The translations under genes were made by a program, and so were the position numbers. From contig JBCDCE010000049.1 in the NCBI GenBank assembly GCA_039182515.1, positions 1-29,617 on the forward strand: a DNA stretch of 29,617 nucleotides. The letters are read 5' to 3'. The notes beneath the pieces are model-generated. The model made no database searches. It had not been told where the DNA came from and saw only the letters and a list, made by a program, of their open reading frames with translations. Shown here piece by piece: positions 14,893 through 22,071 of this stretch. Numbering within the stretch: position 1 is the stretch's first letter; the number at the start of each line of letters is the position of its first letter. Source of the DNA: JBCDCE01 sp039182515 (GTDB lineage Bacteria > Pseudomonadota > Alphaproteobacteria > Rhodobacterales > Rhodobacteraceae).

Positions 14893-15792
14893 TCAGAAAA
14901 GGAAAGCCGCGACGGCTATGAGCAAAAGCATCACGCCCCAGGTGCGCCAAAGGGCGAAGGTGGCGTCTTCGATATCTTTTGCGGAACCAAATTTGCGGCC
15001 CTGATCATTAACAAAAGGAAAGCTCTGCAACTGGCCTTCATAAGAGCGTGGACCTGCGAGCGCGAGGTTTAGAACATGTGCCATTGCGGCTTCTGGCCAC
15101 CCTGCATTGGGCGAGCGATGTTTGGCCGCGTCGGATGCGAGATCTGTCCAATTCACCCATCTGCCGTGTGCCAGCAAAATCAGTGCTGCTGTCAGCCGTG
15201 CTGGGATCCAGTTGAGGAGATCGTCAAACCGAGCTGCGGCCCACCCAAACTCGGCGTGGCGGGGTGTGCGGTAGCCGATCATGCTGTCTGCCGTGTTGGT
15301 GATTTTGTAGAGCATGAGGCCTGGAAGGCCCAAGATCAGGTACCAAAAGACCGGAGCGATGACGCCATCGCTGAGGTTTTCGGCAGCGCTTTCAATGGCG
15401 GCGCGGGTGATGCCGGATTGATCTAGGGATTGAGTGTCTCGGCCGACGATTTGAGCGACTGCTTGGCGACCTGGCTCTAGGCCGAGGCGCAGGGCTTTTG
15501 CGACGGCCCAAACATGATCGCTGAGCGAGCGCTGGGCGATTAAAATTGCGACCGCCAGTGTTTCGAGTATTGGACCGAGCAACATGAGTATTTTTGCCAA
15601 GAAAAAGGTGGCGAGGAGGAGGGTAATGAGAACTGTCACGCCTTTTAAGCGGCGCGATTGGCCTGTGTTGAAGCGTTGATCGGCTTTGGCGATTAGGCGA
15701 CCCATTAGGACGGCGGGATGCGGCAGGCGCGACCAAAGCCATTTCGGCTCGCCAAAGATTGCATCAAGGATCAGCGCGACGCTTAAGATCAT
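14893..15792 (-). CDS. cbiB: Adenosylcobinamide-phosphate synthase CbiB/CobD
   Basis: CbiB (called CobD in the Pseudomonas naming) joins the aminopropanol arm, made with help from CobC, to adenosylcobyric acid in the inner membrane. The protein (299 aa) has several hydrophobic helices and the family motifs LDAIFGEP and HPAVLMGRLI near the N-terminus, then ESAAENLSDGVIAP, YKITNTADSMIGYR, FGWAAARFDDLLNWIPARL and RSPNAGWPEAAMA. The ATG at 15792 overlaps the cobC stop by one base (TGATG); a GTG one codon earlier is also possible. The coding sequence contains a full copy of the dispersed gene-end repeat at 15586-15608, read as the LATFFLAKILM part of a membrane helix. Confidence 0.96.
   Translation of the reverse strand: MILSVALILDAIFGEPKWLWSRLPHPAVLMGRLIAKADQRFNTGQSRRLKGVTVLITLLLATFFLAKILMLLGPILETLAVAILIAQRSLSDHVWAVAKALRLGLEPGRQAVAQIVGRDTQSLDQSGITRAAIESAAENLSDGVIAPVFWYLILGLPGLMLYKITNTADSMIGYRTPRHAEFGWAAARFDDLLNWIPARLTAALILLAHGRWVNWTDLASDAAKHRSPNAGWPEAAMAHVLNLALAGPRSYEGQLQSFPFVNDQGRKFGSAKDIEDATFALWRTWGVMLLLIAVAAFLF
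15586..15608. repeat. Dispersed gene-end repeat copy 4, inside cbiB
   Basis: GAGTATTTTTGCCAAGAAAA plus AGG matches the repeat consensus and lies wholly within the cbiB reading frame. Read on the minus strand it encodes part of a hydrophobic helix. It is either a captured repeat or a chance match favoured by TTT and AAA codons. Confidence 0.5.
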
Positions 15793-16739
15793 CACATTAT
15801 TTCTACGGCCTTCGCGAGGCGCGGCCAGTCTTGTGGGGCAGGGAGGCCGAGCCTGAGCCAGGTGGGATCATAGGGAAAAACCCGCGACCAGATATGCGCG
15901 CGCGCCAAATGGCTTTGCCAGGCTTTAGCGTCGGGCACTTTGTAAAGCCGGAAAAGATCTGTGCCGCCTAAGAGTTCTGTGGGTTTTGATAGGATCAAAT
16001 CGTCTAGCCGCTGGGCATCTTGCGCGAGACGGCTGCGGGTTGTCTGGGCCCATGCCTCGTCTTCTAAAGCCTTTGCACCGATTTCTAGGGCCGGGCCTGA
16101 AACGGCCCAGGGGCCAATGAGGCGGGCTAAGTGATCGACCGCGGCTTGTGGCCCAATCACGAAGCCTAAGCGGAGGCCGGCCAGTCCCCAGAACTTTCCA
16201 AAGCTTTTTTGCATCATCACATTGGATCGCTCCGTGAGGGCAATATGGCTTTGCTCTGGGGCCACATCGCAAAAGCTCTCGTCGATGATGACCCAATCGT
16301 GCTGTTCCAGCTGCAGGTTGCCTTCTGTGCAGAACTGGCCCGTTGGATTGTTGGGGTGGATGTGGATGGCAACGGAGGCTTTTGGGGTCAGCTTCGCTCC
16401 TACTGCAACATAGGCAGCGGCGTGTTCGTTGTAGGTGCGCTCTTGGATCGTGAGGCTTTGCGCGCCGGTGATTTGGGGCATCATCGCAATAGCAATCGAT
16501 ACGCCGGGAACCGGCAAGACGGCTGCGGCTTTCGGAATGTTCCAAAATCTGCGCGCGGCTTTGATCAGGTGGTCCATCGCGGCTTGATCAGGCAGGGCTG
16601 TCCAGGCCTCAGCGCGCAAGTCTGGCAAAGGGTAAGGCACTGGATTGATGCCGGTGCTTAGATCAATCCAGCGCTCCCGCGTGCCACCATAGGCTGCAAT
16701 CGCGGCATCAAGACCGCCGCCATGATCGCGTTTAGGCAT
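15792..16739 (-). CDS. cobC: Threonine-phosphate decarboxylase-like aminotransferase CobC
   Basis: This PLP-dependent fold-I enzyme makes aminopropanol phosphate from threonine phosphate, or supplies that arm in the aerobic pathway, for use by CbiB next door. Motifs include DHGGGLDAAIAAYGG at the N-terminus, the LSTGINPVPYP loop, HPNNPTGQ (from residue 129), IIDESFCD and the PLP-lysine segment SFGKFWGLAGLRLGF (Lys182). The frame is open for 43 more codons upstream, but that part is low in quality and runs across the DUF1636 gene. The ATG at 16739 gives a normal 315 aa and overlaps the DUF1636 stop by 8 nt. Confidence 0.94.
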   Translation of the reverse strand: MPKRDHGGGLDAAIAAYGGTRERWIDLSTGINPVPYPLPDLRAEAWTALPDQAAMDHLIKAARRFWNIPKAAAVLPVPGVSIAIAMMPQITGAQSLTIQERTYNEHAAAYVAVGAKLTPKASVAIHIHPNNPTGQFCTEGNLQLEQHDWVIIDESFCDVAPEQSHIALTERSNVMMQKSFGKFWGLAGLRLGFVIGPQAAVDHLARLIGPWAVSGPALEIGAKALEDEAWAQTTRSRLAQDAQRLDDLILSKPTELLGGTDLFRLYKVPDAKAWQSHLARAHIWSRVFPYDPTWLRLGLPAPQDWPRLAKAVEIM

Positions 16740-17175
16740 CTTTCGCGCCAGCTTTAGGGTCAACGCTGGGCAGTGGCGGATGGCGCGTGACGAAATGGCC
16801 TTTGATGGCCTGTGGCCAGGTGCGGTAAGGGACCTGGCCCGTTTCGCTTTCCGCATGGGCCGCGGCATAAGCCAAAATCCCTTCAGCAGCCTCTGTGCTG
16901 GGTTCGAACTTCCCCAGAGTGTAGCAAAGCTTGCCAGGCGCTTGGATCGTGACGTTGCACGCGCCCGAACACCCCATAAGGCAAGAAAAGCGGCGGGTTT
17001 TCACCAGAGCTTCTGCGTTCGTGTCGCTTGAGGCGCGTTGAGCTTTAACCAAAGATTCGATTTCAATTGCGAGGGCTTCGCCGTCTGTCAGCCCATCTTG
17101 TCGGGGAGTTGTCTGATCACGTTTACAAGTGTCACAAATCGTGACCCAAGTGGTTAGAGGACTGATGTTCGGCAT
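16732..17175 (-). CDS. DUF1636 cysteine-rich metal-binding protein
   Basis: A 147-aa DUF1636 protein, a family found in cobalamin gene clusters and predicted to bind metal or an Fe-S cluster like a thioredoxin-fold ferredoxin. The ligand pattern is visible: TICDTCKR (Cys14, Cys17) and FSCLMGCSGACNV (Cys65, Cys69, Cys73). These are followed by the APGKLCYTLG and P-T-EAAEGILAYAA family segments. The chosen ATG at 17175 has AGGA 6 nt upstream; the frame stays open to 17220. It is the first gene of the DUF1636-cobC-cbiB unit and overlaps cobC, which supports a B12-linked role. The biochemical function is unknown. Confidence 0.9.
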   Translation of the reverse strand: MPNISPLTTWVTICDTCKRDQTTPRQDGLTDGEALAIEIESLVKAQRASSDTNAEALVKTRRFSCLMGCSGACNVTIQAPGKLCYTLGKFEPSTEAAEGILAYAAAHAESETGQVPYRTWPQAIKGHFVTRHPPLPSVDPKAGAKDA

Positions 17176-17236
17176 TTTTTTTCCTATTTTTGGCGAAACA
17201 AGCGGAAATAAACTGCTCATGCAAGGGGGAGCGATT

Positions 17237-17256
17237 TGGTAAATTTGCGTTTACCA
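17237..17256. promoter_or_regulatory. Perfect inverted repeat, probable operator
   Basis: TGGTAAA-TTTGCG-TTTACCA is a perfect 7-bp inverted repeat with a 6-bp spacer, between the divergent DUF1636 and receiver-like genes. The spacing and symmetry fit a dimeric regulator. I cannot assign one. Confidence 0.5.
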
Positions 17257-17340
17257 GTTATACGGTTCTCACTGGCTCCTACGGCACGCACGTTTACTCT
17301 TAGGGCAAATCCGCGCCATTTTGGGGGCTATGGAGGTAAC

Positions 17341-17703
17341 ATGAGCATTCTCATTGTCGAGAGTGATTTGGCATTGGCGCAAGTTTGGGCTGGCCATCTT
17401 AGACGGCAGGATCATCAGGTCACGGTAGCGACGTCGCAAGACGCTGCTGCGGCGGCATTGGCCGACACAGATGTGCGTGTTGTGATCCTCAACCTCGACC
17501 TTGCGAATGGAAGCGCCTTAGCTGTGGCTGATTTTGCGTCTTACAGGCGCCCCAATGCGCGTGTGCTTTTCGTGACCAAGCGGAGCTTTTTCTCCGATGG
17601 ATCCATTTTTAAGCTCGCGCCCAATGCTGCCGGTTTTATGGGTACAAGCGTGAAACCAGAAGACCTAACGGCGCTCGTCGATCATCACGCTGCCTTGGTC
17701 TAA
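17341..17703 (+). CDS. Degenerate single-domain response regulator receiver
   Basis: The 120-aa protein has the length and fold pattern of a lone CheY-like receiver, starting ILIVESD and ending with a KPEDL loop (Lys105), and Thr79 is kept. The phospho-acceptor Asp is replaced by Asn51 (VVILNLDLANGS), and the first-strand acidic pair is Glu7-Ser8. It is therefore unlikely to be phosphorylated in the normal way. The segment FFSDGSIF is distinctive. The start is sure: GGAGG four nt before ATG (17341); the longer frame from 17236 has no such site. No kinase gene is adjacent. It is divergent from the DUF1636 unit. Confidence 0.88.
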   Translation: MSILIVESDLALAQVWAGHLRRQDHQVTVATSQDAAAAALADTDVRVVILNLDLANGSALAVADFASYRRPNARVLFVTKRSFFSDGSIFKLAPNAAGFMGTSVKPEDLTALVDHHAALV

Positions 17704-17712
17704 CTCCTTGTC

Positions 17713-18690
17713 TTAGAAGCTGCGCTTTGTGGGCGCGTCAAAATCGATCTGCGGATTGATGGGGATGATGCGGTGTGGGTTAATGCTCTCGTGGCTGTAG
17801 TGATAATGGCGCACGATATGTTCAAAGTTCACCGTGTTTGCCACGCCAGGCACTTGATAGAGCGCGCGTGTATAGTCCCAGAGCTCAGGGTAATCGATCA
17901 CGCGTTTGCGGTTGCACTTAAAGTGTAGGTGATAGACCAGATCGAAGCGAATGAGCGTGGTGAAGAGGCGCCAATCGGCCTCTGTCAGCACATCGCCAAC
18001 CAAGGTTTCGCGACTGCTTAGACGGTCTTCGAGCCAATCGAGTGTGTCAAAGAGAGGGTGTACTGCATCCTCATAGGCCTCTTGGGTTGTCGCAAAGCCT
18101 GACTTGTAAACACCGTTGTTGAGCGTGTCATAGATGCGGGCATTCACGTTTTCGATCTCATCGCGCAAGGCGACTGGCCAAAAATCGTGGGTGTTGCCGG
18201 TGAGGCTGTCAAACTCAGAGTTAAACATACGGATGATTTCCGAGCTCTCGTTCGACACAATCGTTTCTTGGGTTTTGTCCCACAGGATTGGCACCGTCAC
18301 ACGGCCCGTCATCTTGGGATCGGCTTTGAGGTAGATGTCGCGGGCGAATTGTGAACCGTAGAGCTTGTCGCCCGCGGCGCCTTTGTCGTCTGTCTCGAAG
18401 GTCCAGCCGTCTTTGAGCATATCGGGGTGCACGACTGAGACGTCGATGAGGTTTTCCAAACCCTTTAAAGCGCGAAACACCATCACGCGGTGCGCCCAGG
18501 GACACGCGTTGGAGATATAAAGATGATAGCGGCCTGCCTCAGCTTTAAAGCCGCCGGTGCCAGAGGGGCCTACAGAACCATCGGCGGTGATCCAATTGCG
18601 GAACTTGGCCTCGGTGCGTTTGAAAGCGCCTCCGGTGGATTTTGTGTCGTACCATATGTCCTGCCAGGTGCCGTCTACCAAAAGTCCCAT
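17713..18690 (-). CDS. yqjG: Glutathionyl-hydroquinone reductase (Xi-class GST)
   Basis: A cytosolic enzyme of the YqjG/ECM4 family (325 aa), which reduces glutathionyl-hydroquinones using glutathione. The catalytic Cys63 is in the family motif SNACPWAHR. GRVTVPILWDK, IVSNESSEIIRMFN, the helix NNGVYKSGFA and LTEADWRLFTTLIRFD are also typical. The ATG at 18690 has AAGGAG 6 nt upstream. It is convergent with the receiver gene, whose stop is only 10 bp away. There is no clear link to B12. An imperfect palindrome lies 55 bp upstream. Confidence 0.95.
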   Translation of the reverse strand: MGLLVDGTWQDIWYDTKSTGGAFKRTEAKFRNWITADGSVGPSGTGGFKAEAGRYHLYISNACPWAHRVMVFRALKGLENLIDVSVVHPDMLKDGWTFETDDKGAAGDKLYGSQFARDIYLKADPKMTGRVTVPILWDKTQETIVSNESSEIIRMFNSEFDSLTGNTHDFWPVALRDEIENVNARIYDTLNNGVYKSGFATTQEAYEDAVHPLFDTLDWLEDRLSSRETLVGDVLTEADWRLFTTLIRFDLVYHLHFKCNRKRVIDYPELWDYTRALYQVPGVANTVNFEHIVRHYHYSHESINPHRIIPINPQIDFDAPTKRSF

Positions 18691-19008
18691 TGCTCTCTCC
18701 TTATTAGGCCCTGGATTACACAGGGCAACCTAGTGAGACACCGCAGGTCTGACCTCCCCCAAAGGCGCGCAGGGGGTCTGTGATGAACGCACAGGTCGGA
18801 AAAGGCGATATCTGCGCCGGGAATCGCATTGCGCCCATGGGCAGAGGCTTTTATGCGGAGAGACCAACGCCGCCTCAGCTCGAGGCCAGAAAGAAGCAGC
18901 TGCAACGGTTGACCCAGATCGGGAACCACTGGGGCTGGACGTTTCATCGCTCGCAGGAGCTAGCGAGCTTCTTTTTGTGTGCGACAGCGAGACAGAGGGA
19001 GCGAGCCA
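18691..19008. promoter_or_regulatory. Leader between yqjG and cbiX
   Basis: This 318-bp divergent region has no gene I can support. It holds AGGTC-T-GACCT (18745-18755, a possible operator), a CCCCC / GGGGG inverted repeat around 18756-18775, a weak TTGACC (18909-18914), and a terminator-like hairpin (18949-18976). No cobalamin riboswitch core was found on either strand. A 95-codon frame from 18780 or 18783 runs through it and 59 bp into cbiX in another phase; I do not call it. Confidence 0.5.
18949..18976 (+). terminator. Terminator-like hairpin in the cbiX leader
   Basis: GCTCGC and GCGAGC form a 6-bp stem with an 8-nt loop and are followed by TTCTTTTT. It stands 32 bp before the cbiX start, in the direction of cbiX, so it could act as an attenuator. 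No clear anti-terminator partner was found. Confidence 0.5.
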
Positions 19009-20223
19009 ATGAAAACCGGCGTGATGATTTGCGGACATGGGTCACGCAGCCAATCTGCGGTGGCTGAGTTCGCCGTTTTGGCCGAAAAACTCCCCCAGTA
19101 TTTGCCGCCCGATTGGGAGGTGGACTACGGCTATTTGGAGTTTGCCAACCCTGTGATCCGCGATGGGCTCGACCGTTTGCGCGAAGCAGGCTGCGACCGG
19201 ATTTTGGCTGTGCCCGGCATGCTCTTTGCAGCCATGCATTCCAAAAATGATATCCCTACGGTGCTCAACACCTATTCCGCGCAGCATGGGCTAGAGGTGT
19301 CTTACGGGCGCGAGTTGGGCGTTGATCCGAAGATGGTGTCTGCGGCGGCTGCTCGGATACGTGAAGTGGCGGGTGATGGTCCCCTGCACGACACCTGCTT
19401 GGTGGTCATCGGGCGCGGCGCGAGTGATCCGGATGCCAATGGCAATGTCGCCAAGATCGCGCGGCTTTTGCACGAAGGCTTGGGCTTTGGCTGGTGCGAA
19501 GTAGGCTACAGTGGCGTGACCTTTCCGCTTGTGGAACCTTGTCTGCAGCACGTGGCCAAGCTCGGCTACAAGCGCGTCATCGTCTTCCCGTATTTCCTCT
19601 TCAGTGGGATCCTGATTGACCGGATTTATGGGTTTACGGATCAAGTGGCCGATGAGTATCCCGAAATCGAGTTTCTCAAAGCGCCCTATCTGGGAGATCA
19701 TCCAGAGGTCCTTGCGACCTTTGCGGAACGGATCATGGAGCAAGCGACCTCTGCGCCGCCGCCCAATTGTGGGATTTGCGGGTACCGCGAGCAAGTGCTG
19801 GCCCTTGAAGGTGGCACGCATCGCCACATCAAGCCCGAAGACCGCAAACACCCCGCCTTTGGCGCCATTCCCCCGGCCACTTGCGTGATGTGCAAATACC
19901 GCGTGAAAGTGCTTGGCTTTGAGGATGAAGTGGGAAGTATTCAAGAAAGTCACCACCATCATGTGGAGGGGCAAGGCGCTTCTGCGCCGGGCTCAAACGT
20001 TGAGGATTGCCAACTCTGCGAAGTCTTCTGCACAGGCACGTGCCGCTTAGAACAATTGGAGAAAGCTGCTCAACAGGCGCATGCGCATCGTCATGATCAC
20101 GGACACGGACACGGACATGGACATGGGCATCATCATGGGGATGGGCACGCACACCTACACGCCGTGTATCCCCATGCTGACCACCCTCATGGGCCACAAA
20201 GCGCCCGCAAGTCGCGGCGCTGA
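19009..20223 (+). CDS. cbiX: Long-form CbiX-type cobaltochelatase with Cys and His-rich tail
   Basis: CbiX proteins insert cobalt into sirohydrochlorin without ATP. This is the two-domain long form (404 aa). Domain 1 (about 1-120) has the catalytic His10 in CGHGSRS and the MHSKNDIP motif; domain 2 (about 120-245) has GRGASDPDANGN and FPYFLFSGILIDRIY. A C-terminal extension follows, with two similar units, CGICGYREQVL (Cys254, Cys257) and CVMCKYRVKVL (Cys292, Cys295), then a Cys334/337/341/345 cluster. A run of His and Gly (about 355-395) ends it. The Cys part may hold an Fe-S cluster, as reported for some CbiX proteins. ATG at 19009 has GAGGGAG upstream. It heads the cob operon; cobH starts 1 nt after its stop. 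Confidence 0.92.
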   Translation: MKTGVMICGHGSRSQSAVAEFAVLAEKLPQYLPPDWEVDYGYLEFANPVIRDGLDRLREAGCDRILAVPGMLFAAMHSKNDIPTVLNTYSAQHGLEVSYGRELGVDPKMVSAAAARIREVAGDGPLHDTCLVVIGRGASDPDANGNVAKIARLLHEGLGFGWCEVGYSGVTFPLVEPCLQHVAKLGYKRVIVFPYFLFSGILIDRIYGFTDQVADEYPEIEFLKAPYLGDHPEVLATFAERIMEQATSAPPPNCGICGYREQVLALEGGTHRHIKPEDRKHPAFGAIPPATCVMCKYRVKVLGFEDEVGSIQESHHHHVEGQGASAPGSNVEDCQLCEVFCTGTCRLEQLEKAAQQAHAHRHDHGHGHGHGHGHHHGDGHAHLHAVYPHADHPHGPQSARKSRR

Positions 20224-20224
20224 T

Positions 20225-20866
20225 ATGCGACCCTATGAAAAAGATCCCGCAGCCATCTATGCGCAGAGCTTCGCGACTGTGCGTAAAGAGGCGCGGCTAG
20301 AGCGGTTTGCCCCTGAGATGGAGCCGGTTGTGACACGGCTTATTCATGCCTGCGGGATGATCGATATTGCGGACCGTTTGGCCTTCTCGCCAGACGCCGC
20401 CGCCAAAGGGCGCGCGGCCATGAAGGCCGGCGCGCCAGTGCTCTGCGATTGCGAAATGGTGGCCTCTGGGATCATCGCGCGGGCGCTGCCGTCTTCAAAT
20501 GCGATCCTGTGTACGCTCAATGACCCTAAAACACCCGAGCTCGCCAAGACGCTTGGCACGACGCGGTCCGCCGCGGCTGTTGAGCTTTGGCACGACCATC
20601 TTGATGGTGCCGTTGTTGCGATTGGCAATGCGCCCACAGCGCTCTTTCACCTTCTTGAAGCCTTGGACAATGGCGCGCCCAAACCAGCGGTGATCCTTGG
20701 ATTTCCAGTTGGATTTGTTGGGGCCGCTGAGAGCAAGGCAGAACTTGCGGCGAACTCTAGAGGGTGCGATTTCATTGCACTGCGAGGACGGCGTGGAGGG
20801 TCTGCCATGGCCTCTGCGGCTGTAAATGCTTTGGCGGCGGGTTTACCAGGTGAAGGGAGCGCGTGA
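20225..20866 (+). CDS. cobH: Precorrin-8X methylmutase CobH
   Basis: CobH moves the methyl group from C11 to C12 to give hydrogenobyrinic acid; CbiC does the same on the cobalt form. The protein is 213 aa, a normal length. The catalytic His41 is in RLIHACGMIDIADRLAFS. DCEMVASGI, the AVVAIGNAPTALF loop and the glycine-rich ILGFPVGFVGAAESK segment are family marks. The open frame reaches back to 20081 inside the His-rich end of cbiX, but the ATG at 20225, 1 nt after the cbiX stop, gives the usual start (MRPYEKDPAAIY). Confidence 0.97.
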   Translation: MRPYEKDPAAIYAQSFATVRKEARLERFAPEMEPVVTRLIHACGMIDIADRLAFSPDAAAKGRAAMKAGAPVLCDCEMVASGIIARALPSSNAILCTLNDPKTPELAKTLGTTRSAAAVELWHDHLDGAVVAIGNAPTALFHLLEALDNGAPKPAVILGFPVGFVGAAESKAELAANSRGCDFIALRGRRGGSAMASAAVNALAAGLPGEGSA

Positions 20867-22071
20867 TGACAACCTCTGCTTGGCTTCATATCGTTGGTAT
20901 TGGCGAAGATGGCCTGGATGGGCTAACACCCGCGACCCGAGCGGTGGCCGAGGCGGCTGAGATCATCGTCGGCGGAGATCGACACCACCAATTGTCAGAA
21001 TGCCTTTCGGCAGAGCGCGTGGCCTGGCCGTCTCCCTTTGATGCTTTGATCGATGTGTTGCTCAGTTACCAAGGCCGCCGGGTGGTGGTTTTGGCCACAG
21101 GCGATCCGCTTTGGTATTCGGTTGGCGCGCGCATCGGGCGCTCGATTGATCCTCGTGGGATTGTCTATCATCCTCAGCTGTCGGCTTTTCAACTGGCGTC
21201 TGCCCGGATGGGTTGGAGCCTTGCGGATGTGGAAACGCTCACGGTGCATGGTCGCCCCGTGGAGCAGATGATCGCTTTTATCCAACCGGACCAGCGTCTG
21301 TTGATCCTCACAACCGGGTCGGAAACGCCTGGTCAGATTGCACGCTTTTTGACGGAACGGGGCTTTGGCAAAAGCCCAATGACCGTTTTGGCCGCGATGG
21401 GTGGGCAAGATGAGGCGCGCTTTGACGGCTTGGCGGAGAGCTGGGACCATGAGGTGCCCGCCTTCAACACTCTCGCTGTTGAGTGCATCGCAGCACCTAA
21501 CGCAGCCATGGTGCCGCGTGTGCCGGGTTTGGCTGATGATCTTTTCACCCATGATGGCACCATGACCAAGCAAGAGGTGCGCGCCGCCACCCTGGCCAAG
21601 CTTATGCCGATGCGCGGCGCGCTCTTGTGGGACATTGGCACAGGCTGCGGCTCTGTTGCGGTCGAATGGATGCGGGCGGCACGCTATGCGCGGGCCATTG
21701 GCATTGAACCAAAAGCAGACAGGCGCGCGATGGCCGCGCAAAATGCTCTGGCGCTGGGGACGCCCCGCCTTGAGTTGATCGATGGCAAGGTGCCTGAGGC
21801 CCTATCTGGCTTGGAAGCGCCGGACGCTGTGTTTATCGGAGGGGGGCTGTCCCAGACCACTTTTGAAGCGGCTTGGGCTGCGCTCAAGCCTTTGGGACGG
21901 CTGGTGGCCAACGCTGTCACGCTCGAGAGCGAAGCGATTTTGACGGCGCTCCACGCGGAGCATGGCGGTGAATTGGTGCGCTTGCAGGTTCACAGAGCCG
22001 GCGCAGTTGGGCCCTACATGGGCTGGCGGCCTTTGATGCCGGTCACGCAGTGGAGCTTGGTCAAACGATGA
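20866..22071 (+). CDS. cobL: Precorrin-6Y C5,15-methyltransferase (decarboxylating) CobL
   Basis: CobL methylates C5 and C15 of precorrin-6Y and removes the C12 acetate carboxyl, giving precorrin-8. It is a two-domain protein of 401 aa. The N-terminal CbiE-type tetrapyrrole methylase (about 1-200) has HIVGIGEDGLDGL, the GGDRHH segment and ATGDPLWYSVG. The C-terminal CbiT-type domain (about 220-401) has the SAM motif LLWDIGTGCGSVAVEW (Asp256) and FIGGGLS. The ATG at 20866 overlaps the cobH stop by one base (TGATG), with GGGAG upstream. A GTG one codon earlier is possible. Confidence 0.97.
   Translation: MTTSAWLHIVGIGEDGLDGLTPATRAVAEAAEIIVGGDRHHQLSECLSAERVAWPSPFDALIDVLLSYQGRRVVVLATGDPLWYSVGARIGRSIDPRGIVYHPQLSAFQLASARMGWSLADVETLTVHGRPVEQMIAFIQPDQRLLILTTGSETPGQIARFLTERGFGKSPMTVLAAMGGQDEARFDGLAESWDHEVPAFNTLAVECIAAPNAAMVPRVPGLADDLFTHDGTMTKQEVRAATLAKLMPMRGALLWDIGTGCGSVAVEWMRAARYARAIGIEPKADRRAMAAQNALALGTPRLELIDGKVPEALSGLEAPDAVFIGGGLSQTTFEAAWAALKPLGRLVANAVTLESEAILTALHAEHGGELVRLQVHRAGAVGPYMGWRPLMPVTQWSLVKR

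Noticed and set aside
16740..16868. N-terminal extension of CobC (43 codons)
   Set aside because: It is read over the DUF1636 gene, is Arg/Ser/Lys rich without family match, and the ATG at 16739 gives the usual CobC N-terminus.
18691..19008. Second cobalamin riboswitch before cbiX
   Set aside because: AGACCTGC on the minus strand and CCACTG on the plus strand recall pieces of the aptamer, but the other core motifs and their order are absent on both strands.
18780..19067. 95-codon frame in the cbiX leader, with GGGGG before a GTG/ATG start
   Set aside because: It overlaps the start of cbiX by 59 bp in another phase, runs through a terminator-like hairpin, and resembles no family I know. It is kept only as part of the leader; a homologue search could revive it.
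20081..20224. N-terminal extension of CobH
   Set aside because: It is an out-of-phase reading of the CbiX His/Gly repeat (giving Thr-Asp and Met-Gly runs); ATG at 20225 fits the family.
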